Source: Neptuniibacter sp. (lineage in GTDB: Bacteria; Pseudomonadota; Gammaproteobacteria; Pseudomonadales; Balneatricaceae). Taken from it: a stretch of 64,000 nucleotides of DNA. Position numbers and translations under genes: made by a program. Location of the stretch: contig NZ_JAAEQH010000105.1 in NCBI RefSeq assembly GCF_024231755.1, forward strand, positions 1-64,000. Direction: 5' to 3'. Positions within the stretch are counted from its first letter, which is position 1. Each line of letters starts with the position of its first letter. Positions 43,980-55,200 of the stretch are shown in pieces. The notes below the pieces were generated by a model. It was not told the origin of the DNA and searched no databases. It saw only the letters and a list, made by a program, of their open reading frames with translations.

Positions 43980-45269
43980 TTAATCCTCAGGTACAGCTTT
44001 TTGCTGTTCCATGTTTTCGTAAATCAGAATTGGATCATTATCACCATTGATAACACCTTCATCGATCACGACTTTACTTACATTATCCATCGACGGCAGT
44101 TGATACATAATATCCAGCAGCGTGGCTTCCATGATTGAGCGAAGGCCACGAGCACCCGTTTTACGTTCCAACGCCTTCTGAGCCACCGCTTGAAGCGCAG
44201 TTTCACGGAAATCAACCTCAGCCCCCTCCATATCAAACAACGCTGCGTACTGCTTAGTCAGGCTGTTTTTAGGCTCAGTCAAAATCTGGATCAATGCCTC
44301 TTCATCCAGCTCAGCCAGTGTCGCAATCATCGGTAGACGACCAACGAACTCTGGTATTAGACCGTACTTAACCAGATCTTCGGCTTCCATTTCCATCAAA
44401 CTGTCAGAAACAGTTTTCTCTTCATCTTTGCTCTTAACAACAGCACTGAAGCCAATAGAGCTTTTCTCTGAGCGATCACGGATTATCTGTTCAAGACCCG
44501 CGAATGCGCCACCACAGATAAACAGGATATTAGAAGTATCAACCTGCAGGAACTCCTGCTGAGGATGCTTACGACCACCCTGAGGTGGAACAGAAGCGAC
44601 TGTACCCTCAATGAGTTTCAGCAGAGCCTGCTGGACACCTTCACCCGATACATCACGTGTAATAGATGGGTTGTCAGACTTACGCGATATTTTGTCGATC
44701 TCATCGATGTAAACAATACCCAACTGGGCTTTCTCAACATCGTAGTCACACTTCTGTAGAAGCTTCTGAATAATATTCTCTACATCTTCACCGACATAAC
44801 CCGCTTCAGTCAGCGTAGTCGCATCAGCAATGGTAAATGGCACATTCAGAAGGCGCGCCAGAGTCTGAGCCAGCAGAGTTTTACCGCTACCGGTTGGGCC
44901 GATAAGTAGAATATTACTCTTACCCAGCTCAACTTCAGAATTGCTGCTTTTCTGGAAACGCAGACGCTTATAGTGGTTATAAACCGCTACTGCAAGAACC
45001 TTCTTAGCTCGCTCCTGACCTATAACATACTCATCTAAGGCTGCACTCAGCTCAGATGGTGTAGGAAGGTGATCTCCCTCTTCCTGAGGCTCAGCATCCT
45101 GAATCTCTTCACGAATGATATCGTTACACAGATCTACACATTCGTCGCAGATAAAAACAGAAGGCCCTGCAATCAGCTTCCGTACTTCATCCTGGCTTTT
45201 GCCACAGAATGAACAGTACAACAGCTTGCCGCTATCATCTCCGTCCTTACCTTTGATTTCGTCGGTCAT
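43980..45269 (-). CDS. clpX: ATP-dependent Clp protease ATP-binding subunit ClpX
   Basis: 429 residues. N-terminal C4 zinc finger ([21 protein letters not shown]), AAA+ domain with Walker A GPTGSGKT, Walker [11 protein letters not shown], pore loop [10 protein letters not shown], and ClpP-binding IGFSAVV (IGF loop). Unfolds tagged proteins for ClpP. In many gammaproteobacteria lon follows clpX; here an Hpt protein does. Confidence 0.97.
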   Translation of the reverse strand: MTDEIKGKDGDDSGKLLYCSFCGKSQDEVRKLIAGPSVFICDECVDLCNDIIREEIQDAEPQEEGDHLPTPSELSAALDEYVIGQERAKKVLAVAVYNHYKRLRFQKSSNSEVELGKSNILLIGPTGSGKTLLAQTLARLLNVPFTIADATTLTEAGYVGEDVENIIQKLLQKCDYDVEKAQLGIVYIDEIDKISRKSDNPSITRDVSGEGVQQALLKLIEGTVASVPPQGGRKHPQQEFLQVDTSNILFICGGAFAGLEQIIRDRSEKSSIGFSAVVKSKDEEKTVSDSLMEMEAEDLVKYGLIPEFVGRLPMIATLAELDEEALIQILTEPKNSLTKQYAALFDMEGAEVDFRETALQAVAQKALERKTGARGLRSIMEATLLDIMYQLPSMDNVSKVVIDEGVINGDNDPILIYENMEQQKAVPED

Positions 45270-45390
45270 TCGACTTCCTCGTATTACTAATCAGGGTATT
45301 AACCCTATATTGATACTTGCCTCAATCTTTTCAACCCTACAGAGGGCATTAATGAGTATAGTAACAATTACAAAAATTCTTTATTTCGCG

Positions 45391-46017
45391 TTACTCAGCG
45401 TTACGACGATCAAGCACTTCATCGATCAAGCCGTACTCTTTAGCGGCATAAGGATCCATAAAGTTGTCACGATCAGTGTCACGAGAGATTGTCTCAAGGT
45501 CCTGACCTGTATGCTCAGACAACAAACGATTCAATTTTTCACGGATACTCAGGATCTCTTTAGTGTGGATCTCGATATCCGTCGCCTGCCCCTGATAACC
45601 ACCCAACGGCTGATGAATCATAACGCGGGAGTTCGGTAGTGCAAAACGCTTACCCTCTGCACCGCCTGCCAGCAGGAATGCACCCATGCTCGCTGCCTGA
45701 CCCAGACACATTGTACTGACATCAGGTTTGATAAACTGCATTGTGTCATAAATAGACATACCAGCAGTCACAGAACCACCCGGTGAATTGATGTAAAGAT
45801 GAATATCTTTATCCGGGTTTTCCGCTTCCAGGAATAACAACTGAGCCACTACCAGATTAGCCATATGATCTTCTACTGGACCAACCAGAAAGATCACACG
45901 CTCTTTTAACAGACGGGAATAGATATCATAAGCGCGTTCACCACGTGCAGACTGCTCAACTACCATAGGAACAAGACTGCTCAGGATATCAGCACCACCT
46001 TTTCCAAAATCCGTCAT
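45391..46017 (-). CDS. clpP: ATP-dependent Clp protease proteolytic subunit
   Basis: 208 residues. Catalytic Ser in [14 protein letters not shown], His in [10 protein letters not shown], Asp in [12 protein letters not shown]. Forms the tetradecameric protease with ClpX or ClpA. Followed by 121 bases before clpX, consistent with a separate clpX promoter. Confidence 0.97.
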   Translation of the reverse strand: MTDFGKGGADILSSLVPMVVEQSARGERAYDIYSRLLKERVIFLVGPVEDHMANLVVAQLLFLEAENPDKDIHLYINSPGGSVTAGMSIYDTMQFIKPDVSTMCLGQAASMGAFLLAGGAEGKRFALPNSRVMIHQPLGGYQGQATDIEIHTKEILSIREKLNRLLSEHTGQDLETISRDTDRDNFMDPYAAKEYGLIDEVLDRRNAE

Positions 46018-46122
46018 TTAACACTCCTTAAACGGAAAAAAACAAAACCAAGCACTCGATAATACTACGTTACCCAGTACAGACAAGAGCCTGAGCGCTT
46101 GAGTTCACAAATAACAGGCAAA

Positions 46123-46156
46123 AAAAACGACAGTCAGGTTACTGACTGCCGTTTTT
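46123..46156 (-). terminator. Terminator between tig and clpP
   Basis: Stem of about 14 pairs around a GTTA loop (cores CAGTCAG / CTGACTG, one A-C mismatch), ended by CGTTTTT tails. It should separate tig from clpP. Confidence 0.75.
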
Positions 46157-46182
46157 CTAGAATTGCTTGACTGAAAATATAA

Positions 46183-47517
46183 TTATTCAGCAGCTTCTTC
46201 AGCTGGCGCTTCTGGCTGCTCAGGCTTGATCGCATCTTCGTAGCTAACTTCTACTTCAGATACTTTTGCCGCACCCAGAAGAGTATCTACACACTGCTCT
46301 TCCAGAACCAAGCCTTTGATCTGGTTCAGCATCTCTTCGTTGCCCATGTACCAGTCAATAACCTGCTGAGGATCCTGGTAAGTTTCAGCCATCTCTTCCA
46401 GAGTTGACTTAACGCGAGCTTCATCAGCTTCCAGCTCATTAACCTTGATAACTTCCTGCATCAGCAGACCGATCTTAACGCGACGGTCAGCCTGATCAGA
46501 GAACATCTCTTTTGGCAGAGCATTTGGATCCATACCAGAATCAGCACCCGCAAACTGCATTACTGCCTGACGACGCAGGTTATCGATTTCACCATCGATC
46601 AGCGCAGCTGGAACTTCAATTGGGTTGATTTCCAGAAGTTTGGAGAAGACCTGATCTTTCAGCTTCATTTTCAGAGACTGATTCAGTTCACGCTCCATGT
46701 TCTTACGTACTTCGCCACGGAAAGCTTCTTCTGTCTTTTCTTCCAGACCAAACTTCTCGAAGAACTCTTCGTTTAGCTCAGCCAGAATCTGTTCAGAAAC
46801 TGTGTGAACTTTCACTTTGAATACTGCATCTTTACCCTGCAGGTTTTCAGCCTGGTACTGCTCAGGGAATGTAACGTTCAGCTCAACGTCGTCACCTGCT
46901 TTAGCACCAGCCAGGCCTGTTTCGAAACCTGGGATCATTGTGTTGGAGCCCAATACCAGATCCATGCCTTCGCCTTTACCGCCATCAAAAGCTTCGCCAT
47001 CTACAAAGCCTTCGAAGTCGATGCGCAGACGGTCGCCATCAGTAGCTTCGCGCTCAACTTCAGACCAGTCAGCCTGCTGCTTACGCAAAGTTTCAATCAT
47101 CTGATCCAGATCAGCGTCCTGCACATCAGCAGATTTTTTCTCAACTTCAACAGCAGAGAAATCAGCCAGTTCAATCACTGGGTAAACTTCAAACTTAGCT
47201 GTGTATTCCAGGTTTTCGCCTTCAACATCTTTAGTGAAGTCAATTGCTGGTGTACCCGCTGGAGTCAGCTCTTCCTGCTGGATAGCCTGATAAAAGCTTT
47301 CCTGAACTACCTGACCCAGTACTTCTTCGCGGATACCTTTGCCGTAGCGCTGTTTAACTACTTTTGTTGGTACCTTGCCTGGACGGAAACCATCAATACG
47401 TACTGTACGTGCAGTCTGCTGGATGCGCTTGTTTACATCCTGATCGATGCGCTCTGCTGGTACAGAAATCGTCATCAGGCGTTCTAGGCCAGAAGTCGTT
47501 TCAACGGAAACTTGCAT
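46183..47517 (-). CDS. tig: Trigger factor, ribosome-associated chaperone
   Basis: 444 residues from ATG at 47517 (GAGG eight bases upstream; an ATG at 47529 only adds four). N-terminal ribosome-binding domain with GFRPGKVP signature; PPIase domain about 150-245 (DGDRLRIDFEGFVDGEAFDGG); helical C-terminal domain. Acidic, Ala/Glu-rich tail. Folds nascent chains. First of tig-clpP-clpX. Confidence 0.96.
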   Translation of the reverse strand: MQVSVETTSGLERLMTISVPAERIDQDVNKRIQQTARTVRIDGFRPGKVPTKVVKQRYGKGIREEVLGQVVQESFYQAIQQEELTPAGTPAIDFTKDVEGENLEYTAKFEVYPVIELADFSAVEVEKKSADVQDADLDQMIETLRKQQADWSEVEREATDGDRLRIDFEGFVDGEAFDGGKGEGMDLVLGSNTMIPGFETGLAGAKAGDDVELNVTFPEQYQAENLQGKDAVFKVKVHTVSEQILAELNEEFFEKFGLEEKTEEAFRGEVRKNMERELNQSLKMKLKDQVFSKLLEINPIEVPAALIDGEIDNLRRQAVMQFAGADSGMDPNALPKEMFSDQADRRVKIGLLMQEVIKVNELEADEARVKSTLEEMAETYQDPQQVIDWYMGNEEMLNQIKGLVLEEQCVDTLLGAAKVSEVEVSYEDAIKPEQPEAPAEEAAE

Positions 47518-47854
47518 GTAATGCCTCACAAATAAATTCGTACTTAATAATCTTTAACAGATCGGCGAGAAATACTACCGCCGCTTTGATCTGCGCAGTG
47601 CCCGATAAAAAACGAGCAAAATTAAAGCGCGAAATTTTCCGGCAATGGAAAGAATTAGTCAAGTTAAGTAGATGAAATAAAGCTTTATTATGAAATAAAT
47701 TAATCAAGATTGACTTAGAGCGGAATTTTATAAATCACCAGGGCACAAAAAACCGAAATACTGATGCGGTAACAAGACAACCGAAGAGAAATCCCGCTAT
47801 CTGAAAAACCAAGAAATGAGTAGAGATTAAGTACTAAGAGATGCTTGTAAGAAA
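47518..47854. other. 337-base non-coding region between tig and the tRNA operon
   Basis: AT-rich, with no open frame I would support. It must hold the tig promoter and the end of the tRNA transcript. No clear terminator hairpin was found after the last tRNA. Confidence 0.55.
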
Positions 47855-47939
<85 letters not shown>

Positions 47940-47957
47940 AAGAAGTGATGCTTTTAA

Positions 47958-48034
47958 TGGGGTGGACAATGGGGCTCGAACCCACGACCGCTGGAATCAC
48001 AATCCAGAGCTCTACCAACTGAGCTATGCCCACC
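47958..48034 (-). tRNA. tRNA-His (GTG), copy with CTGGA anticodon stem
   Basis: 5' GGTGGGC, anticodon arm CTGGA-TTGTGAT-TCCAG, T-arm GTGGGTTCGAGCCCC region, encoded CCA. 77 bases. Differs from the 48163 copy by a swapped base pair in the anticodon stem. Confidence 0.95.
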
Positions 48035-48060
48035 ACAAAGAATTTCTTACAAGTAAAGAA

Positions 48061-48145
<85 letters not shown>

Positions 48146-48162
48146 AAAACCATAGAGAGAAA

Positions 48163-48239
48163 TGGGGTGGACAATGGGGCTCGAACCCACGACCGCCGGA
48201 ATCACAATCCGGAGCTCTACCAACTGAGCTATGCCCACC
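48163..48239 (-). tRNA. tRNA-His (GTG), copy with CCGGA anticodon stem
   Basis: Anticodon arm CCGGA-TTGTGAT-TCCGG; otherwise identical to the other tRNA-His. Encoded CCA; 77 bases. Confidence 0.95.
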
Positions 48240-48257
48240 ATTACTCTCGCTAACAAA

Positions 48258-48334
48258 TGGCACGCCCACCAGGACTCGAACCTGGAACCTACGCCTTAGA
48301 AGGGCGTTGCTCTATCCAGTTGAGCTATAGGCGC
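48258..48334 (-). tRNA. tRNA-Arg (TCT)
   Basis: 5' GCGCCTA, D-arm AGCTCAACTGGATAGAGC, anticodon arm ACGCC-CTTCTAA-GGCGT (TCT), T-arm CCAGGTTCGAGTCCTGG, encoded CCA. First gene of the five-tRNA transcript. Confidence 0.95.
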
Positions 48335-48686
48335 CCTACAATTTGTCAGCCCTTAATGACTTACTCTCAATCCGGCCTACGAAAGGTCCTTTTCAAGCGC
48401 CTCGTCTTAAGGAGGTGCGAATAATATACAGCTCATTTTTCAGCGTCAACATTTTTTTTGATCTTTTAAACCTTTCAGTTTTTCTTGCTCAACATTCGAA
48501 CAGATCTGCCTGATTTATAAGCAATTTTTCGAATTTTTGCCATATTTTGTCCTTACTGAGTAATTACGACTCCACCCTTAAGCCGCTTCCTTCATATTAA
48601 GCAAATCATTAAAAGCCCTTGGCGCTAATTCGCAACCATGAGAGAATTTGCCGCAGTTTATATTTTATGAAGGAACCTCCCTTTAA
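48335..48686. other. 352-base divergent region tRNA operon/folD
   Basis: Holds the tRNA promoter (48421-48449, minus strand) and, on the plus side, the folD promoter, which I could not place with confidence. No gene. Confidence 0.7.
48421..48449 (-). promoter_or_regulatory. Sigma70 promoter of the tRNA operon
   Basis: On the minus strand: TTGACG, 17 bases, TATTAT, about 85 bases upstream of tRNA-Arg. Downstream CGCACC resembles a GC-rich discriminator as in growth-rate controlled stable RNA promoters. Confidence 0.75.
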
Positions 48687-49541
48687 ATGAGCGCGAAGAT
48701 TATTGATGGCAAACAGATTGCCGCAGAAGTTCGCCGCCGTGTTGCTGACGGTGTTCAGCAGCGAATCAACGACGGTAAAAAAGCCCCATGCCTTGCTGTA
48801 ATTCTGGTTGGTATGGACCCAGCCTCACAGGTATATGTACGTAACAAGAAAAACGCCTGTCAGGAAGTAGGCTTTGAGTCACGCTCCTATGACCTCCCTG
48901 CTGAAACTAGTCAGCAGGAACTGCTTGATCTGGTAGATGAACTAAATAACGACTCTTCCGTTAACGGTATTCTGGTTCAACTACCTCTTCCAGAGCATCT
49001 TGATGGTAACGAAATTCTGGAGCGCATCCTTCCAGAAAAAGATGTTGATGGCTTTCACGCATTTAACCTGGGCCGTCTGGCTCAACGTATGCCAGTACTT
49101 CGTCCATGCACACCTAAGGGCGTGATGACACTGCTCGACTCTACCGGCCAGCGTCTGCAGGGTATGGAAGCGGTTGTAGTGGGTGCGTCCAATATTGTTG
49201 GTCGCCCAATGAGCCTTGAGCTGTTGCTGGCAGGTTGTACGGTTACAACTACTCACCGATTTACTAAAGATCTTGAAGCGCATGTTCGTCGTGCCGATCT
49301 TGTAGTTGTTGGCGTTGGTATTCCTGGCCTAGTTAAAGGTGAGTGGATTAAGGAAGGGGCTACCGTTATCGATGTAGGTATTAACCGCTTAGAAGATGGT
49401 CGCCTAGTTGGTGATGTAGGCTATGAAGAAGCAGAAAAGAATGCAGGCTTCATTACCCCTGTTCCAGGCGGTGTTGGTCCAATGACTGTTGCTACACTGA
49501 TGGAAAATACACTGGAAGCAGCAAACAAACAGGATTCGTAG
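48687..49541 (+). CDS. folD: Methylenetetrahydrofolate dehydrogenase/cyclohydrolase FolD
   Basis: 284 residues. Interconverts methylene-, methenyl- and formyl-tetrahydrofolate. [13 protein letters not shown] holds the catalytic Lys and Tyr; [13 protein letters not shown] is the NADP site; [10 protein letters not shown] is the family signature. Neighbour of the tRNA genes and cysS in related genomes. Confidence 0.96.
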   Translation: MSAKIIDGKQIAAEVRRRVADGVQQRINDGKKAPCLAVILVGMDPASQVYVRNKKNACQEVGFESRSYDLPAETSQQELLDLVDELNNDSSVNGILVQLPLPEHLDGNEILERILPEKDVDGFHAFNLGRLAQRMPVLRPCTPKGVMTLLDSTGQRLQGMEAVVVGASNIVGRPMSLELLLAGCTVTTTHRFTKDLEAHVRRADLVVVGVGIPGLVKGEWIKEGATVIDVGINRLEDGRLVGDVGYEEAEKNAGFITPVPGGVGPMTVATLMENTLEAANKQDS

Positions 49542-49572
49542 AGACTACCGCATTCACGGTAATGACGATAAT

Positions 49573-49600
49573 AAAAAGGCAGCTTATTAGCTGCCTTTTT
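49573..49600. terminator. Bidirectional terminator after folD
   Basis: Perfect 12-base stem AAAAAGGCAGCT / AGCTGCCTTTTT with a TATT loop. Confidence 0.9.
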
Positions 49601-49611
49601 ATTTGCATATA

Positions 49612-49633
49612 GGGATAGGTTTAAACCTATCCC
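49612..49633. repeat. 22-base perfect palindrome after cysS
   Basis: GGGATAGGTTT followed directly by AAACCTATCCC, no loop. On the minus strand it is 28 bases after the cysS stop. As RNA it would form a tight hairpin; as DNA a symmetrical binding site. Confidence 0.8.
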
Positions 49634-49645
49634 AGAACTATCAAT

Positions 49646-49675
49646 TTAAGCCTCACGAAACTAAGCCTCACGGAA
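49646..49675 (-). repeat. 15-base tandem duplication of the end of cysS
   Basis: Copy 1 (49661-49675) is the last four codons and stop of cysS (Phe-Arg-Glu-Ala-stop). Copy 2 (49646-49660) repeats it directly, again coding Phe-Arg-Glu-Ala-stop in the same frame. The two copies differ at two bases. Confidence 0.85.
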
Positions 49676-51046
49676 CCAGGTCGTACCTTCGCGACTGTCC
49701 TTCAGGATAATCCCCTGCTCTGCCAATTCATCACGAATACGATCTGATTCAGCAAAGTCGCGGTTCTTCTTGGCATCAGCACGCTGAACGATCAATGCTT
49801 CAATCTCTTCTGCACCCAACTCACCTTCTTTGGCTTCACCCTGCAGGAAAGCAACAGGATCTTGCTGCAATAAACCTAGGATTCCTCCCAGACGTTTAAG
49901 CTGACCTGCCAGCTTAGGAGCATCATCAGAACCTTCTCGGCTTGCTTTATTTAGCTCGTTAACAAGCTCAAACAGGACTGAGATAGCTTTAGGCGTATTG
50001 AAATCATCGTTCATGGCTTCAACAAAGCGAGCATCAAAATCATTGTTTGCTTCCGCTTCAACGACTTCCACACCACGAAGTGCCTGATAGAAACGCTCCA
50101 GCATCACGCGTGCTTCTTTCAGGCTATCTTCGCTGTAATCGATATAAGTACGATAGTGAACACGCGCCAGAAAGAAGCGAACAACTTCAGCGTTATACTT
50201 TTCCAGTACATCGCGAATTGTGAAAAAATTGCCCAGAGACTTAGACATTTTCTCTGAATTAACGCGAACCGGTCCTGCATGCATCCAGGTATTAACGTAT
50301 GTATAGCCATTCGCTGCTTCAGACTGAGCAATCTCATTTTCATGATGTGGAAATGGAAGATCGGGGCCACCGCCGTGGATATCAAAGGTATCACCAAGGC
50401 AGCACTTGGACATGGCAGAACATTCAATATGCCAGCCTGGGCGGCCTTTACCCCATGGTGAATCCCAACTCACCTCACCCTCTTTTGCCCCTTTCCAGAG
50501 AACAAAATCCAGCGGACTTTCTTTTGCTTCGCCAACTTCAACCCGCGCACCAGAACGAAGTTCATCGACGTTTTTATTTGTCAGTTTGCCGTATTCAGCA
50601 AACTTCTCAACACGGTAATAAACATCGCCGTTATCAGCAGCGTAGGCAAAACCTTTATCAATCAAGGTCTGAACTAAGTTAATAATATCGCCAATATGTG
50701 CTGTAGCTCGTGGTTCTTGTGTTGGGCGTAACACAGCAAGCTTTGCTTCATCTTCATGCATGGCTGAAATCATGCGTTCCGTTAGCTGATTCGGCTCTTC
50801 ACCATTTTCAGCCGCACGCTTGATAATTTTATCATCCACGTCAGTGATATTACGCACGTAATCCACATCCCAACCCTGGGAGCGCATATAACGGGTAATC
50901 ACATCAAATGCCACCATGACCCGGGCATGACCAATATGACAGTAGTCATATACGGTGACCCCACACACATACATCTTGATTTTACCCTCTTGCAGAGGTT
51001 TAAACGGTGCTTTTTCTTTGGTCAGGGTGTTGTAGATCTGTAACAT
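49661..51046 (-). CDS. cysS: Cysteinyl-tRNA synthetase
   Basis: 461 residues, full length. Class I synthetase with HIGH ([10 protein letters not shown]), zinc ligands starting [10 protein letters not shown], and [10 protein letters not shown]-terminal anticodon-binding helices end with TTWFREA, repeated just after the stop. Divergent from nothing close; folD converges on it. Confidence 0.96.
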   Translation of the reverse strand: MLQIYNTLTKEKAPFKPLQEGKIKMYVCGVTVYDYCHIGHARVMVAFDVITRYMRSQGWDVDYVRNITDVDDKIIKRAAENGEEPNQLTERMISAMHEDEAKLAVLRPTQEPRATAHIGDIINLVQTLIDKGFAYAADNGDVYYRVEKFAEYGKLTNKNVDELRSGARVEVGEAKESPLDFVLWKGAKEGEVSWDSPWGKGRPGWHIECSAMSKCCLGDTFDIHGGGPDLPFPHHENEIAQSEAANGYTYVNTWMHAGPVRVNSEKMSKSLGNFFTIRDVLEKYNAEVVRFFLARVHYRTYIDYSEDSLKEARVMLERFYQALRGVEVVEAEANNDFDARFVEAMNDDFNTPKAISVLFELVNELNKASREGSDDAPKLAGQLKRLGGILGLLQQDPVAFLQGEAKEGELGAEEIEALIVQRADAKKNRDFAESDRIRDELAEQGIILKDSREGTTWFREA

Positions 51047-51126
51047 ACTCGTAACTTACTTTCGGATACGTAAAAAGGAGCGCTATTATAGGGCAATTCA
51101 CCGTAGCTGGCAGTAATTCCTGATGG

Positions 51127-52062
51127 TTATTTGGTGGATGTTTGTGAAACAGGATTCACTGGTAACCTCATCTCGCCTAAAGACACATCCAGCAAAGGGC
51201 TTTTTTCAGTACTTAACAGCAGATGCCCTAGCTCTGATTGCCTATTCCAGAGTAACACTTCCCATTGAGCATACGGGTGTAGTTTTTTAAAACTTGCCGT
51301 TGACCAATCTGGCTCTTTACCGTTGGTCGTTTCCATCAATGGCACCAACCAGATAAAAGATTGTCCAAAAAGAACGTTCTTCCCGTAACCAAGAAGAATC
51401 AGTTGATCTGTTCTCTCATCATAATCAGCAGCTGTAATCAAACCATTAACCGGATAGCTTCGACTAGGTTTGACTACCTGATTTTGCTGATTTTTGTCTA
51501 GTCGATAGAGTTTAGTCTGCTGATCACCCCGGTTTTTTGTAAATAACCACAGTTCGTCATCTACGACAGCCAATGCCTCACAATCGAAGTTGTGATTTTT
51601 ATCCGGTGTGGCCAACGGTTTATCAGCATAGGAAAACTGCAATTTAATCGCTTTAACCTTTCTGGTACTGGGCTGACCCAGTTCCTCCAAGCGGATTTTA
51701 TAGATCTGTAAGATATTTCTATGCCCACGGTTATTGCCGCAGTCTGCTATATAGAGGTGATCATTATCCTGAGCTAACTCTTCCCAGTCGTAATTCTTTG
51801 CTCCAGCAACCTTTATCTTTCGCTTTACTTGGTGCTGTTCATCCAGCCCATACAGCCAAGCTCCATCACCACTGTCGTTGATAGTCCATAGTATTCCACC
51901 GTACTGAGCGAGTCCTGATGTTTCCTTAACCTGAGAGGGCCAACGACTAACTAGATGAACATCACCTGAGAAAACAGCTTGGGGGGCTTGCTCCCGATGC
52001 ATTGCTGTGCAGCCAGATATAAGAGCAATAATCAAAAATTGAGAAAGAAATCTGATACTCAT
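51127..52062 (-). CDS. Lipoprotein, probable beta-propeller, unknown function
   Basis: 311 residues from ATG at 52062 (AAAGG upstream); the longer frame to 52206 adds 48 unlikely residues. Lipobox LISGC at Cys near 18. Repeats such as ILWTINDSGDGAWLYGLD, YDWEELAQDNDHLYIADCGNN and NFDCEALAVVDDELWLFTKN look like propeller blades with Asp-rich loops, as in phytase-like or SdiA-regulated families. Could bind calcium. Located 203 bases from the divergent sensor kinase. Confidence 0.78.
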   Translation of the reverse strand: MSIRFLSQFLIIALISGCTAMHREQAPQAVFSGDVHLVSRWPSQVKETSGLAQYGGILWTINDSGDGAWLYGLDEQHQVKRKIKVAGAKNYDWEELAQDNDHLYIADCGNNRGHRNILQIYKIRLEELGQPSTRKVKAIKLQFSYADKPLATPDKNHNFDCEALAVVDDELWLFTKNRGDQQTKLYRLDKNQQNQVVKPSRSYPVNGLITAADYDERTDQLILLGYGKNVLFGQSFIWLVPLMETTNGKEPDWSTASFKKLHPYAQWEVLLWNRQSELGHLLLSTEKSPLLDVSLGEMRLPVNPVSQTSTK

Positions 52063-52264
52063 TGTACGTACCTTTGCTACTCTCCGGCCAACAGACAATT
52101 TGCCAAAATTATACTCCTCAAAGGCGATTAAATACTCTCTAGCAGATAAAAAATCAGCCCGACTTTGAAAAGTTCTCATATAAGGTCTACAACTAAAGAG
52201 TCGCATAAAAATCAGATAGTTGATAAAAACAGATGCAGGATTTTATCGAACGGAATTCAGGTCT

Positions 52265-55200
52265 ATGAGCCCAGACCAGGCTACACCAGACAGTAATATC
52301 TTAGCGCTATATAAACTGTCTTCATCTATTGGCAACAGCAATCTGCCAGAACCCATCTGCCGTGATTTTCTTAACGCGTTGTTAGGCCACGGGAAGATAA
52401 TTCAGGCTTCTGTCTGGTTATATACAAGCAGTCTGGCTTGTCCAGATCGTCACCTGGCCTGCTTTTACCTACTACCTGAAGTCAACTCATCACTGATATC
52501 TGACACTCACCCTGAGCAACTTCAGGCACTCGCAGATGGAGAGAAACACGCTTTTATTCAGCCAGGGTGTGAGGAATTCTCCAAATTCCATGAATACTGG
52601 GGAGAGGAACAGCCTCATGTTATGGCGGTCTTCGATCTCGCAGGCATTGGCCTCCTGGAGATCTCCAGTAACGATCAGCAAGAGTTCCAAACTGAACAAT
52701 TTGATGAATTTCAGAAAATCATTAACCGTTTTAGTTTTTGCCTAAAAACATCTATTGAAACTGCCACACTGAAAACGGAAAACCAACAGCTTACAAATAT
52801 GACTGAAGATCAAGAAGCGATAACCAATGCAGCTTCTGATTTTCTGTTTAAGTGTGACAGAAATGGACATATCCTCTGGCACAATCATCAGTTTGAAACC
52901 TGTTTTAACCTGCCAAAGCAGAGACACAGAGATAACTTTGCCTCTTTTTTTCCCGAATCAGAGCAGAAGAAGCTTCACGAAGCACTACACCAAGCTTTCA
53001 AAACTGGTACATCCCAGATTGAACTTTCCCTAGTCTCGAAGAAAGAAAAAGAGATCATAACTCTTTCTCTGAATACGCTATTTACTGATTTGTACTCATC
53101 TTTTGTCGGAACTGGGCACAAAATCACGGAGAAAAAACTAGCAGAGCAGCGAATACGTCTGACCTCTGCAGTTTTTGAAAATGCTCACGACGGCATCATC
53201 ATTACCGACCCCCAAGGACAGATTATTGAAGCCAATCAGCGATACCTGGAGCTGCTGGGATTAACCAAAGAACAGCTGATCGGAATCAATTCACGTGATG
53301 ATAATCCTATTCAACAACAGGCTATTTTCGACACAAACGTTTGGAACACCCTGCGTGAAACCGGACACTGGGCGGGCGACATTCATCATAAAGCGATGTC
53401 TGGTGAAGAGGTTTTCCTTCATACCCGGATAACTGCGGTAATGGATCAGCAGGGAGAGATCCAAAACTATATTGCCCTTGTATCAGACACGACCGAACTG
53501 ACCAGCTCACGTAATGCGCTAAGAGAGAGCGAAGCCCACTTTCACCAGATCGTAAGTAACTATCCTCAGCCAATAATTGTTCTGGACAAGGAGCACAGAG
53601 TTATTCAGTGGAACAAAGCTTGTGAGCAGTTCATTGGCCTGACAGAAAAAGAGATGATTGGTACGCGGGATCAATGGCGAGCTTTTTATCCATCCGAACG
53701 CCCGATCATGGCAGATATCATACTGGATGGGGGAAGTCAGGCTTTGATGTCTGAATACTATGCAGGAAAATACAAACAATCTCCCTTTATAGAAGGCACT
53801 TACGAGGCAGAAGATTTCTTTCCCCATATGGGAGAAAACGGCCGCTGGCTCTACTTCACCGCCTGTGCACTGACTAACGCAAAAGGGGAAGTTGTAGGTG
53901 CAATTGAATCTCTTATCGACATTACAGAGCGCAAAGAAGCTGAAGCTGAAGCGCAACGCCTCAACAGCGAGCTTAACCAAGTTATAGCCGCCTACCCCCA
54001 GCCAATACTCGTATTAGATAAAGATCACCGTATCACACACTGGAACCATGCTTGTGAAAAGGTTCTAGGCGGGAAAGCTGAAGAGATGATTGGTACAGAT
54101 GATCAATGGAAACCTTTCTACCCGAATAAACGACCTATTATGGCCGATATGGTGATGCAGAATGATGGTGGGGAGTCATTGATAGAGGATTTTTATTCCG
54201 GAAAATACCGAAAGTCGCCTTTTATAAGTGGCGCCTATGAATGCGAGGACTATTTCCCAAACATGGGGGAAGATGGTGAGGGACGCTGGTTATATTTTAC
54301 TGCATCACCACTACGCAATGAGAAAGGCGAGATTATTGGGTCTATTGAATCCCTTATCGATATAACCCAACGCATGCAGGCTGAATCAGAAGTACGGACT
54401 CTAAATGATGAACTCGAAGAAAGAGTTCAGAATCGCACCCATGAGCTAAAACAAGCTAATGAAGACCTGCATAAAGCAATGAATCAACTGGTCACTTCTG
54501 AAAAGCTTGCTTCTTTAGGTAATTTAGTCGCTGGTGTAGCCCATGAGCTTAATACTCCCATTGGCAATATGCTGACGGTATCTTCTACCTTACGAGACAG
54601 CGCAAAGGACTTTGAAGATGCAGTTAAGGGGGGTGCGCTAAAGAAAAGCACACTGGATAACTTCCTTGAAATCACCGCTGACTCTACCAGCCTAATGGAA
54701 AGAAGCGCGCATAGAGCAGAAGAACTGATCAGTAACTTTAAACAGGTTGCAGTTGACCAGACCAGCGTGCGGCGGCGTGAGTTCGATCTCAGAATTACCA
54801 TCGATGAAGTACTGACTACCCTTGGTCCAACCCTAAAAAGGACCCAGTGTGATATTGAAAACCTAGTACCGGTTAATATCAATCTGGATAGCTACCCAGG
54901 TCCCATCGAACAGGTCCTCACCAATCTGATAAACAACTCACTAATACATGGATTTGAGGGCAAAGATGATGGGTGTATATCCATAAATGCCACGGCTGAT
55001 GAGCAATTTATAACCCTAACATACCAAGACAACGGCAATGGAATTCCGGAGAAACTAATGCATAAGGCGTTTGACCCATTTTTTACTACTAAATTAGGAA
55101 GCGGTGGTAGTGGACTTGGTCTATATATTATCTATAACCTAATAACAGCCGTATTGGGAGGGGATGTAAAATTAACCAGTGAAGAGGGGCACGGCGTAAA

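Noticed and set aside
45115-45639. 174-residue frame antisense to clpX/clpP
   Set aside because: Covers parts of two confirmed genes; shadow.
46804-47487. 227-residue frame antisense to tig
   Set aside because: Inside a confirmed tig gene, with no ribosome site or recognisable domain; a shadow frame.
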